A stretch of 64,000 nucleotides of DNA from Hippopus hippopus (lineage: Eukaryota > Mollusca > Bivalvia > Cardiida > Cardiidae), in NCBI GenBank assembly GCA_946811185.2, contig OX328099.1, positions 37,311,299 to 37,375,298 of the forward strand. The letters are read 5' to 3'. Shown one piece after another: positions 23,773-35,887 of this stretch. Numbering within the stretch: position 1 is the first letter of the stretch; each line of letters begins with the position of its first letter. The position numbers and the translations under genes were made by a program. The notes below the pieces were generated by a model. The model made no database searches and was not told the DNA's origin. It saw only the letters and a program-made list of their open reading frames with translations.

Positions 23773-24420
23773 ATGGCCGCCCTTATTACACCGGTGGCTA
23801 GACAACCGAGGCAATCTCGACAATTACATGTGCAAACTTACCAATTTGACGACAAAAAACCTCGACGACGATGTAGATTTGGGTTTGATGCGGCGAAATT
23901 AGACAAGAGATTGTATTTGTATGATCCCTGTACAGACAGACTAGAAAACCTATCAGGGGATCGACTTCTACACGGGACGAATCGTAACTTATCATTGACA
24001 TCAAGATCTAGCCTAGCTAGGCTTAAAATTGTCCTAAGGCTTATCATGGTTTATTTTGGAGACACATTTGGGGTAGATATCTGTACTGTGTCCAGAACCA
24101 TCGCAAGGGTTAGAATCAAAAAGACATTGTTTACTTTGAGAGACGTAGATCTAGATCTACCGGTAGACCTACATAGAATTCCCGACGGCCGGGGAAAAAC
24201 GATGGACCACACGACATGGGTTTTTCGAGATCGGCAGTTTTTTCTGGTGTTGTGGGATGCGTTGATGGGACCCACATTAAAATTTAATGTCCATCTGAAG
24301 ATGGGGTGGCCTTCATTAAAAGCTAAAAGTTTGCAGGAGACTGGGACTTTCCTGGGTGATAAAACAATGTGTACAGTAGTCTCCCCTGTCGGGACTGTAC
24401 CCTGAATGTCGAAAGTGACT
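23773..24420 (+). pseudogene. Degenerate Harbinger (PIF) transposase fragment
   Basis: An open frame from ATG 23773 to a stop at 24403-24405 carries GDTFGVDICTVSRTIARV, the helix-turn-helix-like segment preceding the catalytic domain in PIF/Harbinger and HARBI1 proteins. The catalytic start is in another frame: GVVGCVDGTHIKI at 24246-24284, with the VDGTH aspartate, is followed by an in-frame TAA and then CPSED. The gene therefore has at least one frameshift and a stop. The later D and E residues were not found. The start region is basic (PRRRCRF). It reads away from the left inverted repeat. I consider it non-functional. Confidence 0.75.
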
Positions 24421-24550
24421 TAGAAATAAGAGCAAATAGTGAATTCTTATTGATTTTCCCCACAATATAACAACCTATCTTCTTTTAAAACAAAGACCAT
24501 ATCCATGCACCAGGGAATGTATGCTATATTTAATTATGATAATCTACACC

Positions 24551-24625
24551 TCTACGTGAACGTGAATTCACTAATGGATAAGGCATCTGTCTCCGGAGAA
24601 GGATTTCGGGGTTCAAATCCGATGT
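24551..24625 (+). other. tRNA-Arg-like remnant
   Basis: CTAATGGATAAGGCATCTG and GGGGTTCAAATCC resemble the A and B boxes of an arginine tRNA. The loop CTCCGGA would give anticodon CCG. The acceptor arms do not pair. Confidence 0.45.
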
Positions 24626-24836
24626 AATAACATTTTTTCACAAAGGGATGTTCCCCACTATCTTAACTTTTTTTAACATTCATGTAGTCAGAAATTTAAT
24701 TTGTATCAAGAACTTTGGCCTTTGACGTCATTAAATTTGCGTCAGTGACTTCAGAAAGGGATCTTAAGACGAAAAAAAAGGGGCTTCTTCAGTTTTTCCA
24801 ATAATTGGATACGACTACATGTCTAGAGCATAATCT

Positions 24837-25131
24837 GCCAAGCTTCGGTATCTCAGTCGGTAGTGTACAAGACTTGAGAACAGAGGTCACTAGTTTGATC
24901 CGCAGCTCAGTCAATTTCTTTCTGAGGATTGATGATAGTCATTGTGACAGGAGTCATTCCTCTCTCACTACAGATCATTGTTTTGATATGGGAAAGCAGT
25001 CATTACCTTGGAAAGAATATTGTGGGGAGAACTGGTAACAAATGTTACAGGAAAGCATGGACAGGTGCACTGGCCACCGTGATAAAACTGAAATAATAGT
25101 GATAATGATGTAAAACACCATACAACCAGAA
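24837..25131 (+). mobile_element. tRNA-derived SINE, older copy
   Basis: The head is CGGTATCTCAGTCGGTAGTG with B box AGTTTGATCCG. The body is shared with the copy at 14572. CATAATCT flanks it at 24829-24836 and 25132-25139. Confidence 0.8.
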
Positions 25132-25582
25132 CATAATCTATGTATTCCTTTCATAAACTTCTGTCTTTCTTCCACAAACAAATCAAACCTATACTTAACC
25201 AGCTATTTATAGATTTACCAACCCCATTTCACCTTACATTTAGGATATATACCTATAGCAGAGGAAAATGTACTTTTCCAGTAGCATCAAAAACTTAATG
25301 GGTTGATAAGCAAGCAACTTTTACAAGCAATTTCTCCTTTTTGAAGCTACAGCTTCATGAGCATAAAAAGCTGTTTTTATCTCCAGTTGGAGAGTGATGC
25401 CTGAATGTGGGACAGCAAAAAAAAAACAGTTTTATCATTTTAAGTCATTTATCTCTGTAACATGTCATGACTAATGTTATATCCATCTAATCTTTGTAAT
25501 GAACTGATTAAATATCCAAAATAGTCAAAAAAAAAAAACATGTACTGAAATACACAAATTCTTTTAATCCCTGGAATGCAAT

Positions 25583-25801
25583 TTAACCCTCTACCACATA
25601 ATTCAATGATTCCAAGAAAAAAAGCTTGTGAAAACATTGTTGGAAAACAAGAAAATGTTAGTAACCAGTTTTTTTACTTTTTCCTAAATGTTTCCTACCC
25701 CATCAAAGAGAAGTAATCATCACTTGATCAACAGTTTAATTCGTCGTTTGCAAATACTTTCAATTTGCAGTCTAGAATTTTGTCGTTTGGTAAAAAGTTA
25801 A
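25583..25801 (-). mobile_element. TTAA MITE (family A)
   Basis: It starts TTAACCCTCTACCACATAA and ends GTCGTTTGGTAAAAAGTTAA. The hairpin GAAAATGTTAGTAACCAG is partly decayed. Confidence 0.72.
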
Positions 25802-26282
25802 ATGGGCTTTTTCTAGTCTGGAAAAAAAAGTGAAAATAGCAATATAATTTCACAATTATCTACCACAATATTGTTAACACAAAAGAAAGGTATAGATCAA
25901 AGATCATAATGCAGATTCTTTGCAGTCTGATCTCGATCTATATTGTCTGTAAAGGGTAGTCTGATAGGAATGGTTATACATTTTTTATGTGCTAACTTAA
26001 GTGGTTCATATAGCTTTGGTTTAAAAGAAAAAGAGTGGTTGAAGAAGTGACATGCTAAAGCATATTTTGCACATTGTGACACACTGAGGACACTTAAATT
26101 ACTCAAAAGTTCGACTGATTGAATGTATGGTTCTCCATTTGAACCTCTCATAACACCAAAACACCTGCCTGGAGTAAACTTGGTACAGCATTGTCCATGC
26201 ACTATCATTCTGTACTGAATGTCTGTGTTTTTTACCTATTTAAAGTAGAAATTCAATCTTTAAAGGAGTGAAATTCATTGTG

Positions 26283-26500
26283 TTAACCCTTTACCAAACA
26301 ATTCTGTCTTAGCAACTATAGAAAGGACTTTGTAAACATTGTGAGAAAATGGAAAATGCTAATAATCAACATTTTTTTCCATTAACCACCATGTTTTATA
26401 CCTTTTCAACTATTTTATCATTTGAACTACGCTTTAATTTGTTGTCTGCAAATGTTTTAAATCCAAATCAGTGCTATTTTTTTTCGTATAGAGTTGTTAC
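26283..26500 (-). mobile_element. TTAA MITE (family A), decayed right end
   Basis: It starts TTAACCCTTTACCAAACAA. The internal TTGTTGTCTGCAAATG mark is present. The end TTAA is lost. Confidence 0.62.
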
Positions 26501-28027
26501 GTGATGGATGTCATCTCTAAATGACAATTGCAAAGATCAATCCAGCACACTTTTGTAACTTTGATGCTACCAACCATGAGTGAAATTTTACCTATGCACA
26601 CCAAAATTAGTCTACATGTTTATGCAGCCTTTCTACAAGCAGTCAAATTTCAGTCTAAAACTTTCACTCCTTTTATGAGACATTTATCACAAAACAAAAA
26701 AAATACACTGAAAATGACTGACTGAAAATGATATACATGTAATAAAATGTATAGATTTGTACTGAAATTTTCTTTCAAAGTGTATTATGACTGACACAGA
26801 TTTCTGTTTTTAACTTGACTGCTAGAACTTGTGATGTTTACTAAGTCTTATACCTACTGGATGAAAGCAAAAATAACCCTGTTTTCTGACATTATTCACC
26901 TTTCAATTTTTATGTACAAAAGAAACTATCTTTGGCAAAAAGAAAATACACCAACCTGTTAAAAGTCTCTACAATGAAGTAGATTTATGACAGTATTTTT
27001 TTCTGTTGATAGTAGATCTATTTACCACAGTGGATCTGAAAAAGATTTCACACTCTGTTTTTACAACTCATTGATGTAGCACTAGTAACTGCTTCAAAGG
27101 CAATATATTTTTTGGTGCTCATGTTTGTAAACGTATGTCAGTGTTATACAAGAGATGAGTAAGGTAGCAGTTTATTTTGTATAACCGAAAAACTGCTTGA
27201 AGTCTGTAAAACACCGGTATGTCTATCACTTCTACCATAAACTGAACTAGGTGCAAAAATATCTGCATGAAAGTTAAAGCATAATCGGAGAACACAAACA
27301 TGACGGAAAGAGTCATTTATGCATGTTATATGTGAGATTCATTAGTCCATAGATATGACAGATACTTTTCCAGTACCTAATTTCTTTTACCTCTTCCACT
27401 GCCAGTGGGGATTGAAATAGCTTTTGGAGAGCTGAGACTGTGGATCAGAAACTGCAGTCTGCTACCTGATGCTTTTTTGCTTTTTTTTTTTTAGCTAAAC
27501 CATCTTACAGTACAAGAGTAATCTACTTTCAGGCTTTAAAATAAGCTGAAGTTATTATTATTTTTCTTTTTGGTGGCAAAAAAGTCACACATAACATTCA
27601 ACCAACTAGATTGTTGAACAACACATACCTGTCATTTTCTAAGAATGCTGAACTCCAGTTCTTGAAAATCAGTAATACAGTACTGCTCTACTATGCTAAC
27701 TACACCATCCCTTTACCACTTCACCATCATCATTCAAATATGTGTTTATTTACATAGGATGAGAATGACAGTAATGAAAGTTTTTGTATTGATCAGAATA
27801 AAACTAAAATACATAATGAAAATAAGATGAAACCCATGTTGTGGGTGCTCATTGGAATGTACTGAAGGATATCTCCCATACACATTTTAAAATTCCAATA
27901 ACCATCTGATAATCAGAAATCAATCTGATCCTCTGACAAATTACTTAAGAATGATTGCTACTTTCTACATGTATATACATGTATATGCCTGTTTGCCATA
28001 GAGCTCCCAGCCTCAGTTCGTTAATTA
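26501..28027. other. AT-rich stretch between a MITE and the piggyBac element, nothing recognised
   Basis: No coding similarity or repeat landmark is seen. If the Harbinger-like ends belong together this would be part of its interior, but no second Harbinger gene is visible. Confidence 0.45.
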
Positions 28028-29223
28028 TTAACCCTATACTCCACAGAAAAAACCAATAATCAATACTTCTCATCAATAGCCAATACAGGTATAGGCTTAT
28101 CAGTACACAATAAATAATCCACCCCTTATATATACCTATCTCCATATAAGGTTTTGATGAAATTTATTGATTTTTGGGGTGTTATTTTTACGGCCTAAGT
28201 AGGGCAATTTCTTCAACTCTGATCAAAATGTTGTAAATAAATGAATTGTAGAGGAAAACATGAACTTTTAAATGATATATTTTTTTTAGAAAAATGATTA
28301 AAAATAAGACATAAAAATGAGGTTTAAAATAGAAGGAACCAACAATTTTCATTAAAATTAAACTTTTAATTTAAAACTAAGTCATAAATACAAACAGGAA
28401 TCTTTTTAAATTACTACAAACACATTATTAAATTATCATAACATTCCTGGGAGGTTTCATGGCAGTATGAATATTTGGTCCCTTTATAAAATATTTCATT
28501 TTCTTTCAAAAATTAACCTAGCAGTGGTATTGGAAGGTAGCTTTTTCATTTTGAAATTACTATTATGTATATTGAAATTTTTAAAACTTTAAACTTAGCT
28601 TAAACATTGTGATAGAAGAATTATTTGGGAAAGCAAACCTCCTTTTCCCACAAAGATTTACCCTATACATTATGACAAAATTTAAGACTGTCCTCTAGAA
28701 AATTAGGCTCTAAGCAGATCTTTATTTTGATTGAGATTAATTGATGAAACAATTATTAGAAAGAGGATAAAAACAATATGTGAAGATGAGAAAATGTATG
28801 TCACTAGCATTTTCTTCTTTTTCCTACCATTGTTTTCAAAATTTCAGTATTATTTCGGTTGTAAAACATCTGGATTGTTCGATAAAAAGATGGAGAGAAT
28901 AGAAAGAACAAAAAAGAGACAATGTCATCAATTATCAATGAATCTTACCTGTCTTCTATAGGCTCAATTTTATAATCCATTTAAAATCCACATTTAAATC
29001 ATCGAATCACAAAGAACACTGTATGTATAACAGCTTCATGAATATAAAAAGAACTTTTTTTTTTACAAAACATTATGAACACAAAAGAACAAGTAAAAAA
29101 CACGCTTTTTTTTTCTTCTATGTACACTGCCACTCCCCAACTATTCCATGCACGTTTATATCATACAATAAACACAGACCTAACACATATTTACGTTTTT
29201 CTACTTTTTTCACGTTGTTTGAA

Positions 29224-31434
29224 TCATTGGTTATGAAAATGACTGTGGCACCCCTCTTTGCACAAATGAACGTTACAGACGGAACAACCGTACACTGTTT
29301 CACGCCGCTGTTTGAGAACCTTCAGGTGGTACTGGCATCGTCGTTTGGCACCTGGTAAGCGTCTGTTGATATGTCCATTTACGTTTTCAGCCTCAATAAG
29401 TCCTGGATGGTTCATGGAAACACTGGACCTCTTTCTCCTTGAATATCCCCCGATCAGGTCACGTGCTAGTTCTAAGCGGAAGTCGACATTGCGGAAACGT
29501 TTTTTCTTATTGACACGCTGGGAACTCATCGTGAACATAATGTAGGCATTTACTATACAGCAGTTCAACAAAAACCAGAAGAGATACCGCGACCACTTTT
29601 TGGAATTACGCCCAACATCATATTTCATTCTCATCTGGTCGTGTAAGTCAACACCTCCCATGAACTTGTTGTAGGATGAAACACTGTGAGGCTGTCGAAG
29701 CTGTATGACGTTGGCACCCACTCGTCGTGATGCTGTTTGAATGTTGTCTGGCTGGCTCAGGGTAGATAAATGATGCACAAGGCGCTTGTCTTTCCAAACA
29801 GAGGCGGTAAGTGGTGTTGCACCTTTCTGACGGACTTTCATGTCGCCTCTGTCTCTTATGTCTGCTGGTTTCTTCAATTCACCTGGGAAGCCCTGTCTAT
29901 TGCACCTAACCGTTCCACATGCATAAAGTCCATTTAGAAGCAGATGTTCCAGTAGCGGTACACTGGTGAAAAAATTATCAAAAAACACGCATCTGTTTGT
30001 GTGGATTAGATGGTCAGTTAGATTCATTACCACATTGTACCCAAGTCCATGGCCATGGTTAGTTGTGTTCTTCCCTAGATAAACGTCAAAACGTGACAAG
30101 TATGCGGAGTTCGAGTCACAGCACATCCAAACCTTGATACCACGTTTGATTGGCTTGGCAGGCATGTACTGTTTGAAGGACAACTTCCCAGCAAATCTTA
30201 TCATGGCTTCGTCTACTGCTACTTCCTTCGAAAGTTCATATGACTCACAGAATGTCCTTGAAACATGGTTGATAATCGGTTGAACTTTGTACAGACGGTC
30301 AAAATCATGGCTGCCCCTTTGAGGTTCTGTTTCGCGGTCTGACACGTGGAAGTATTGGCACAGTTTCTGGAATCTGTTGCAAGTCATAATATTCTGTATG
30401 CCGATGTTGCCAAGGAAACTGTTTGAGGACCAGTACATGTCATATTCAGGTAGCTGATTAATTCCCATGAGAATATTCATACCAACAAAGGCCTGCATTT
30501 CCAGCTCATTTGTCTCTGTCCATTTGTCGTCTGTGGTGCCAGTAGTTGTCTGTTTCCACCTGGCGTAGTTGTTGGTATGTCTTGCCATATTCGCAAACAT
30601 TGCTGGGTGGAATAGTAGCCAGAAGAAATCTAAAGGTGATGCTGTGTTACGGTCAAAGTCAGTGGGTAGCTTAGGACCTGGCTGTCTTTGGAAATCACCC
30701 ATCTGAAAAATTAAAAGACGAAATATAAGTTGTGATACATTTCAAAAGCAATTTCTATGCAGTGAATTGTAAACTGTCATAAGCGCCAGTAATATCTAGC
30801 CACTTATAATACTTTCCTTTCACTGATTTTCCCTTGATATGTAAATTATCAAAATATAGTTGACCTTAGTACATCATATGAATAATTGATGTCAACAAAA
30901 TGACAGTGTATTTTTTTTTGCTGCTGTAGTTCATTCATTAATTATTGTTATTATTTATTCATATTTTAATTCAGTGGTTACTAGATCGTGCTCAACAGTT
31001 TGCTGGGCATTCTACTAACACCCCCCCCCCCCAAAAAAAAAAAAACATATCTATGCACCTATTAAAAATTCATCAGGACGCTTATTTTTGTGAAAAAAAT
31101 GACGAAAGTAATGGGAACCAACATATACTCAGTTGACTGGAATCAAAACCTACAGAAATGATGTCGGTGCGTGAAAAATTCCGACAATTTTGCGAGCGAT
31201 CGTTCTTATGATCCGGAATTAGGGCTTACCCGAAAATTGGTGAAGCAGCCCGTCCATTGATGATCTTCCGGGGCTTCCTCGTCAGAAAAATCACTCCTGT
31301 CGGCGGAGTCGACGCTGCTCACAGAAGAAACTTCGATGTCTGAGTCGGATTCAGTGTCTGGGCCTCGTAAGCAAGTCGGATTCATCAAAACCCTCGAAGA
31401 TCGAGTCATTATCGCTGTCGGAAAATTCAGCCAT
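29224..31434 (-). CDS. piggyBac transposase (DDD family), probably two exons
   Basis: Cut-and-paste transposase. The main exon (30702-29224, 492 codons) holds the whole catalytic domain. First Asp is in VDEAMIRFAGK (near residue 168 of this exon), second in FFDNFFTSVPLLEHL, third in GGVDLHDQMRMKYD, matching the piggyBac DDD triad. The C-terminus is a cysteine/histidine-rich domain (CSVCNVHLCKEGC, then HSHFHN), the usual DNA-binding ring-like module. An upstream acidic exon ends at 31230 with CGG|GTAAGC; the intron 31229-30703 ends in TTTTTCAG and joins in phase 0, so translation continues directly into MGDFQ. The N-terminal exon has two overlapping frames: ATG at 31434 opens MAEFSDSDND but stops after about 28 codons, while ATG at 31409 opens the acidic SDSDIEVSS frame that joins the catalytic exon. 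This suggests a one-base indel, or use of the second start. The catalytic region has no visible lesion. Confidence 0.9.
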
Positions 31435-31796
31435 TTTCGCTTGTTGTGATATTTATATTGAACAGGGGTTTTCTATTATAAGCTTGTATTTCGCGCGTCG
31501 TATTAGCGAATGAAAAGCCTAGAAATTATAGGTTAATCTATTTTTAACAAATAAGTCACGTTTTATGGCCCATAATTCATCGGGAAACCAATAGAATCGT
31601 GTGCAATACTGCGTGGGTGATGCGTGACATGTGGCATATACCACCTTCGATTGGACGTTATTTTTAGCAACAACTTTAGAACAAAGTATGTCATTTTACA
31701 TCCGGAATAGTTTCCCAAGATGTTTTTGTTTATGGATTTACAAGAATTGAGGTCAGTTGAATTTAAAAATGTTGTTTTATTTGCGTTTGAAAATGG

Positions 31797-31937
31797 AGGC
31801 GTCCACAAGCGCTTGCATGGAGCAAGAGGTAGAGGTGTCGTAAGGCGCTTCTATGGAGCGTGCAGTAAAAGCGTCCAGAGGCGCTTGCATGGGGCAATAG
31901 TAAAAGGCGTCCAGAGGCGCTTCTGTGGAGTATAGGG
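31797..31937. repeat. Four 36-bp subterminal repeats at the piggyBac right end
   Basis: GCGCTT recurs at 31809, 31845, 31881 and 31917, exactly 36 bases apart, within units resembling GGCGTCCAGAGGCGCTTCTA. The last unit runs into the terminal repeat, so each unit looks like a degenerate copy of the tip (GCTTCTATGGAGC against GCTTCTGTGGAGT). They are candidate transposase-binding sites. Confidence 0.85.
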
Positions 31938-33097
31938 TTAAATGGTACAAATACAAGCTAAACTGAGGCAAGATTACAAATTGGCAAATAATGATAACTT
32001 TCAACATCTAGCATATTCGTCATGTTACTCTAAATCTTTCAAATTTTAGTCAAGTTAACATGAGATGCAACATGGGATTCTGGATCAAGTTCGTTTTCGA
32101 AAGTTGGGTAGTTTTTTACCCGTGACAACCGTTATGCTGTTCTCAATCATTCATCAAAAACATTGTCTTGATATACGGTCATTTATGTAGAATAGTACAG
32201 AAGGTGGGAGAGTGGGTTTACGGGCTTATTTAACCATTTTCTGTTCAAATTTTGGCGGGTAATGTACGAAAAGGCAGTTGCTACTAACAAAACTTTTACT
32301 GGACAGTTACGGATGACACAACTTCCGGGTCTTTCAAAGTGCTGAAAATTTGTATTATCGGAAAAAAATATTGCGATAGAAAGTCTTATTGCAAATATAA
32401 AACACACGAACCTTACCTAAGACATAGTCTTGTATGTAGTCATCAATATTTGCCTTTAAAACCGACGTATAGATCGCCGCATGTGAATGAGGTTATCGCT
32501 GTTTTCAAGCAGGAAGAGATACACTGGGTACGGACAAAACCACTTCGACAGCCTTTATTTTATCAGAATACGACCGGACATCTCAGATTTTTGTCTGAAT
32601 TACATGTTTAGACTTAGGAGGCTATACAAAAACTAAAATATGTGTTTAAACCCAAAATAACAGCGGTAGTAGTATAAAAATACATCATTATAATCAGTTA
32701 TCACACTCTCATTATGTTGTATGAGCGGTAAAATGTGCGTGAGGGGATACATTTTGTGACGTATCGCGCGTGAAAACTTGGAAAGAGAACTGCATGACGG
32801 GATATATTTGTTTGGTTAAAGTTTGGTTAATTTAACCATTCTGGTTAAGTAACCAATTTGGTTATCTGTTTTATACAAGTGTTTAACCAGTTTGGTTAGT
32901 TAACCAAACTGGTTAAAAGTTAACCCAGGGTTAGAGTTTAACCCTGAGTTAATTTAACCAACGTATATACAATCGGGTGCTGATATCCAGTATTTTACAG
33001 TCTTACTGGTATCCTGGATTTTTGTAAAATACAAGTAACGGCTGAGGGATTGTTTGATTTAGTTCATATTTATTTATCATCGCCACCGGTTGCCCAT

Positions 33098-33366
33098 ATG
33101 GACGACGCCCCTTGAAGGCTGTTAGTTAACTGTTACGGGGTATAGTGCAGATACAGGACGAAACCCATCCTAAGTAACGTCTGGTTCTTTAAACCTGGTT
33201 GGTGTAAAGCACTGTCACATGGGACCTCGGTTTAACATCTCATCCAAAAGACTATTAGTAATTTTAGATGGCCAGCCGTAGGAATCGAACCCATGACCTG
33301 AAAAGACCTGAAACATCACGTTCAAGAGTCCTATGCTCTACCAACTGAGCAATGCGGGCTGGTCAT
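33098..33366 (-). mobile_element. tRNA-derived SINE of a second family, minus strand
   Basis: The minus-strand head reads GCATTGCTCAGTTGGTAGAG (A box) and GGGTTCGATTCC (B box). The body contains GATGAGATGTTAAACCGAGG, a motif I associate from memory with a widely shared SINE central domain. Confidence 0.65.
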
Positions 33367-33665
33367 GGCTAAGGGAGACCTACGCTGTACGCTAATAAGT
33401 TAGTGTCAAGCCATGTAGAGGGTCTTTCGCAATTGACCTTCCTACTGGTCTGTCAAATCCAACTTTAATCCTTAACGCTCTGGAACCGACTTAAGCTGTT
33501 TTTGCAGACAGTGTAGATCAAGATCAGACTGCACTGAACGTGCAGTCTGATCTGAAATCTACAGAGTCTGCTACTATGTTACATATTCTAATCGAAACAA
33601 CCTTGAAATAGCAGTATGTTGGGCCTTCTGCCTGATTAAATAGGTCCAAATCATTAATTCAGCTC

Positions 33666-33901
33666 TTAACCCTTTACCACATGACAAAAAATTACTACTG
33701 GTCCAAACTGAAAGCATTTGCAGACAACAATTTCAATGTACATGTAGTTCAAATGATGGAATTTGTCTTTGATAGGGTATAAAACATTGTTGGAAAAGAG
33801 GAAAATGCTGGTTATCAGTACTTTCTCCTTCTCCCACAATCTTTTGAAAAGGCGTCTTCCTCAGAGCCGTTAAAACTCAGGACTGTGTGGTAAAGGGTTA
33901 A
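33666..33901 (+). mobile_element. TTAA MITE with central hairpin (family A)
   Basis: It starts TTAACCCTTTACCACATG and ends TGTGTGGTAAAGGGTTAA. The hairpin is GGAAAATGCTGGTTATCAG. It has extra bases relative to the 229-bp copies. Confidence 0.77.
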
Positions 33902-34178
33902 GGGTTAAAGTTCTTGATAGCATTGTCATGTAGAACTATCGAAAAATACTGCATGAAAATGTACATTACAGGTATATTTATAAATTCTACCATACCAAAC
34001 ATTTGTTGTAAGCCTTTACCAATCAATTCCATCTTTTAACAACCCTGGAGTGGAGGGCTTTGTAAAATAATTGTGGAGAATTTAATAAAAAAAATTGCTT
34101 TAAAACATCATTCTCTTCTTTCCTTGCAACTTTTTCTACATCTCGACTTTTAACTACCAGAAAAAGGAAGGCTTTAAA

Positions 34179-35682
34179 CAAGGGGGCCATGATGGCCCTT
34201 AAGTCGCTCACCTGAGCCTTTTGATCAAACATGACCCATTTCCAATCTCTTCAGAGATATTAAGACAAACATTCTGACAAACACTCATTAGTATTGGACT
34301 TACAAATATGGCCTCTAGAGTGCACACAAGCTTTTTCTAGAATTTGTCTCAGCGGCCTACTTGACATGTAGAAATTATCCAGACAAACATTCTGACAAAC
34401 TTTCATGAGTGTTTGAGAGAAAATGTGGCTGTAGGGTGTACAAAAGGTTTTTCGAAGATTTGACCTAGTGACATAGTTTTTTATCCAACATTACCCATAT
34501 TCATACTAGTCTAAGATATTATCAAGACATACATTCTAAGTAAATTTCAAGATTATTAGACTGAAAATGTGGCCTCTAGAGCGTAAACAAGGTTTTTCAA
34601 GGATTAAACCTGGTGACCTAGTTTTTGATTCCACGTGACCCATTTTCAGACTCATGCAAGATATCATCAAGACAAACACTCTGACCAAGTTTAAAGAATA
34701 TTGGACTGAAAATGTAACCTCTAGTGTGTACAAAAGGTTTTTCTGAGATTTGACATAGTGACCCAGTTTTTTATCCAACATGACTCATTTTCATACTAGT
34801 TTAAGATATTATCAAGACAAACATTCTGACCAAATTTCAAGAGTATTGGACTGAAAATGTGGCCTCGAGAACGTACACAAGTTTTTTTCTAAGATTTCAC
34901 CCGGTGACCTAGTTCTTCACCTGACATGACCCATTTTCACACTTGTCCAAGCTATCATCATGACAAATATTCTGACCAACTTTCAAGAGTATTGGACTGA
35001 AAATGTGGCTTCTGGAGTGTACACAAGGTTTTTCTAAGATTTGACCTAGTGACCTAGTTTTTGACCCGACATGACCCATTTTCAAACTCGTCCAAGATAT
35101 CATCAAGACAAACATTCTGACTAACTTTCAAGAGTATTGGACTGAAAATGTGGCCTCTAGAGCATATGCAAGGTTTTTCTAAGATTTGACCTAGTGACCT
35201 AGTTTTTACGCGACATGGCCCATTTTTTAACTTGTCCGAGATATCATCAAGACAAACATTCTGACTAACTTTCAAGAGTATTGGACTGAAAATGTGACCT
35301 CGAGAGCGTACACACGGTTTTTCTAAGATTTGACCTACTGACCTAGTTTTTCACCCGACCTTACCCATTTTTTAACTCGTCTGAGATATCATTAAGACAA
35401 ACATTCTGACCAACTTTCAAGAGCATTGGATCGAAAATGTGGCCTCTGGAGTGTACACAATGTTTTTCTAAGATTTGACCTATTGACCTAGTTTTTGACC
35501 CAACCTTACCCATTTTCGAACTTGTACGAGATATTATCAAGACAAACATTTTGATCAAGTTTCATCAGTATCTGACAGAAAATGTGGTCTCTAGAGCGTA
35601 TACAAGGTAAAAGTTGATGCCGGACGCCTGACACAGCACGATCACAATAGCTCACCATGAGCACTTTGTGCTCAGGTAAGCT
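34179..35682. mobile_element. Array-bearing Helentron/pearl-like element, family A copy 4
   Basis: It starts with GGGGCCATGATGGCCC and GCTCACCTGAG and ends with the GAGCACTTTGTGCTC hairpin; the outer arm is slightly changed (CAGGTAAGCT). It holds an array of about eight 145-bp units like those at 18904. It inserted into a TTAA MITE, whose left part is visible at 34012-34178 and a foldback part at 35683-35750. Confidence 0.8.
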
Positions 35683-35887
35683 AAAAACATTGTAGGAAAG
35701 GGAGAAAATGCTGGTAACTAGCATTTTCTCCAATATCCACAATGTTTTCTATCCTATTAGAGGACTAAAGCTCATATGTACAAATTTGAAACTGTTGCCT
35801 GCAGTGACTTTCAGTGCTGAAAGGTCAACAACTTCTTGCTTGGGAAAGAATTAAAAGACAAACCCCAGTATGTACATGGGAGGTACC

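Larger units (their letters stand above)
28032..31937 (-). mobile_element. Complete piggyBac-type DNA transposon with TTAA flanks
   Basis: Perfect 17-bp terminal inverted repeats, CCCTATACTCCACAGAA, occur at 28032-28048 and as the complement at 31921-31937. They are flanked by TTAA at 28028-28031 and 31938-31941, the hallmark target of piggyBac. The element is 3,906 bp and carries one minus-strand transposase gene. The right end has four GCGCTT-centred subterminal repeats at exact 36-bp spacing; the left end lacks them. Degenerate foldback MITE remnants occur near 28.6 and 28.8 kb. It sits between the two Harbinger-like ends. Confidence 0.92.
23586..32982. mobile_element. Possible Harbinger-type element interrupted by nested insertions
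   Basis: The left end CAGCACCCGATTGTATAAAC at 23586 matches the complement of the right end at 32982 for about 28 bases with one mismatch. Both ends are followed inwards by many GGTTAA motifs. A decayed Harbinger transposase starts 187 bases inside the left end. Between the ends lie a SINE (24837-25131), two TTAA MITEs and the piggyBac element. Removing them leaves about 4.8 kb, a reasonable size. Against a single element: the flanking triplets differ (CAC and ATA), so no target duplication is seen. The two ends could belong to different copies. Confidence 0.45.
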
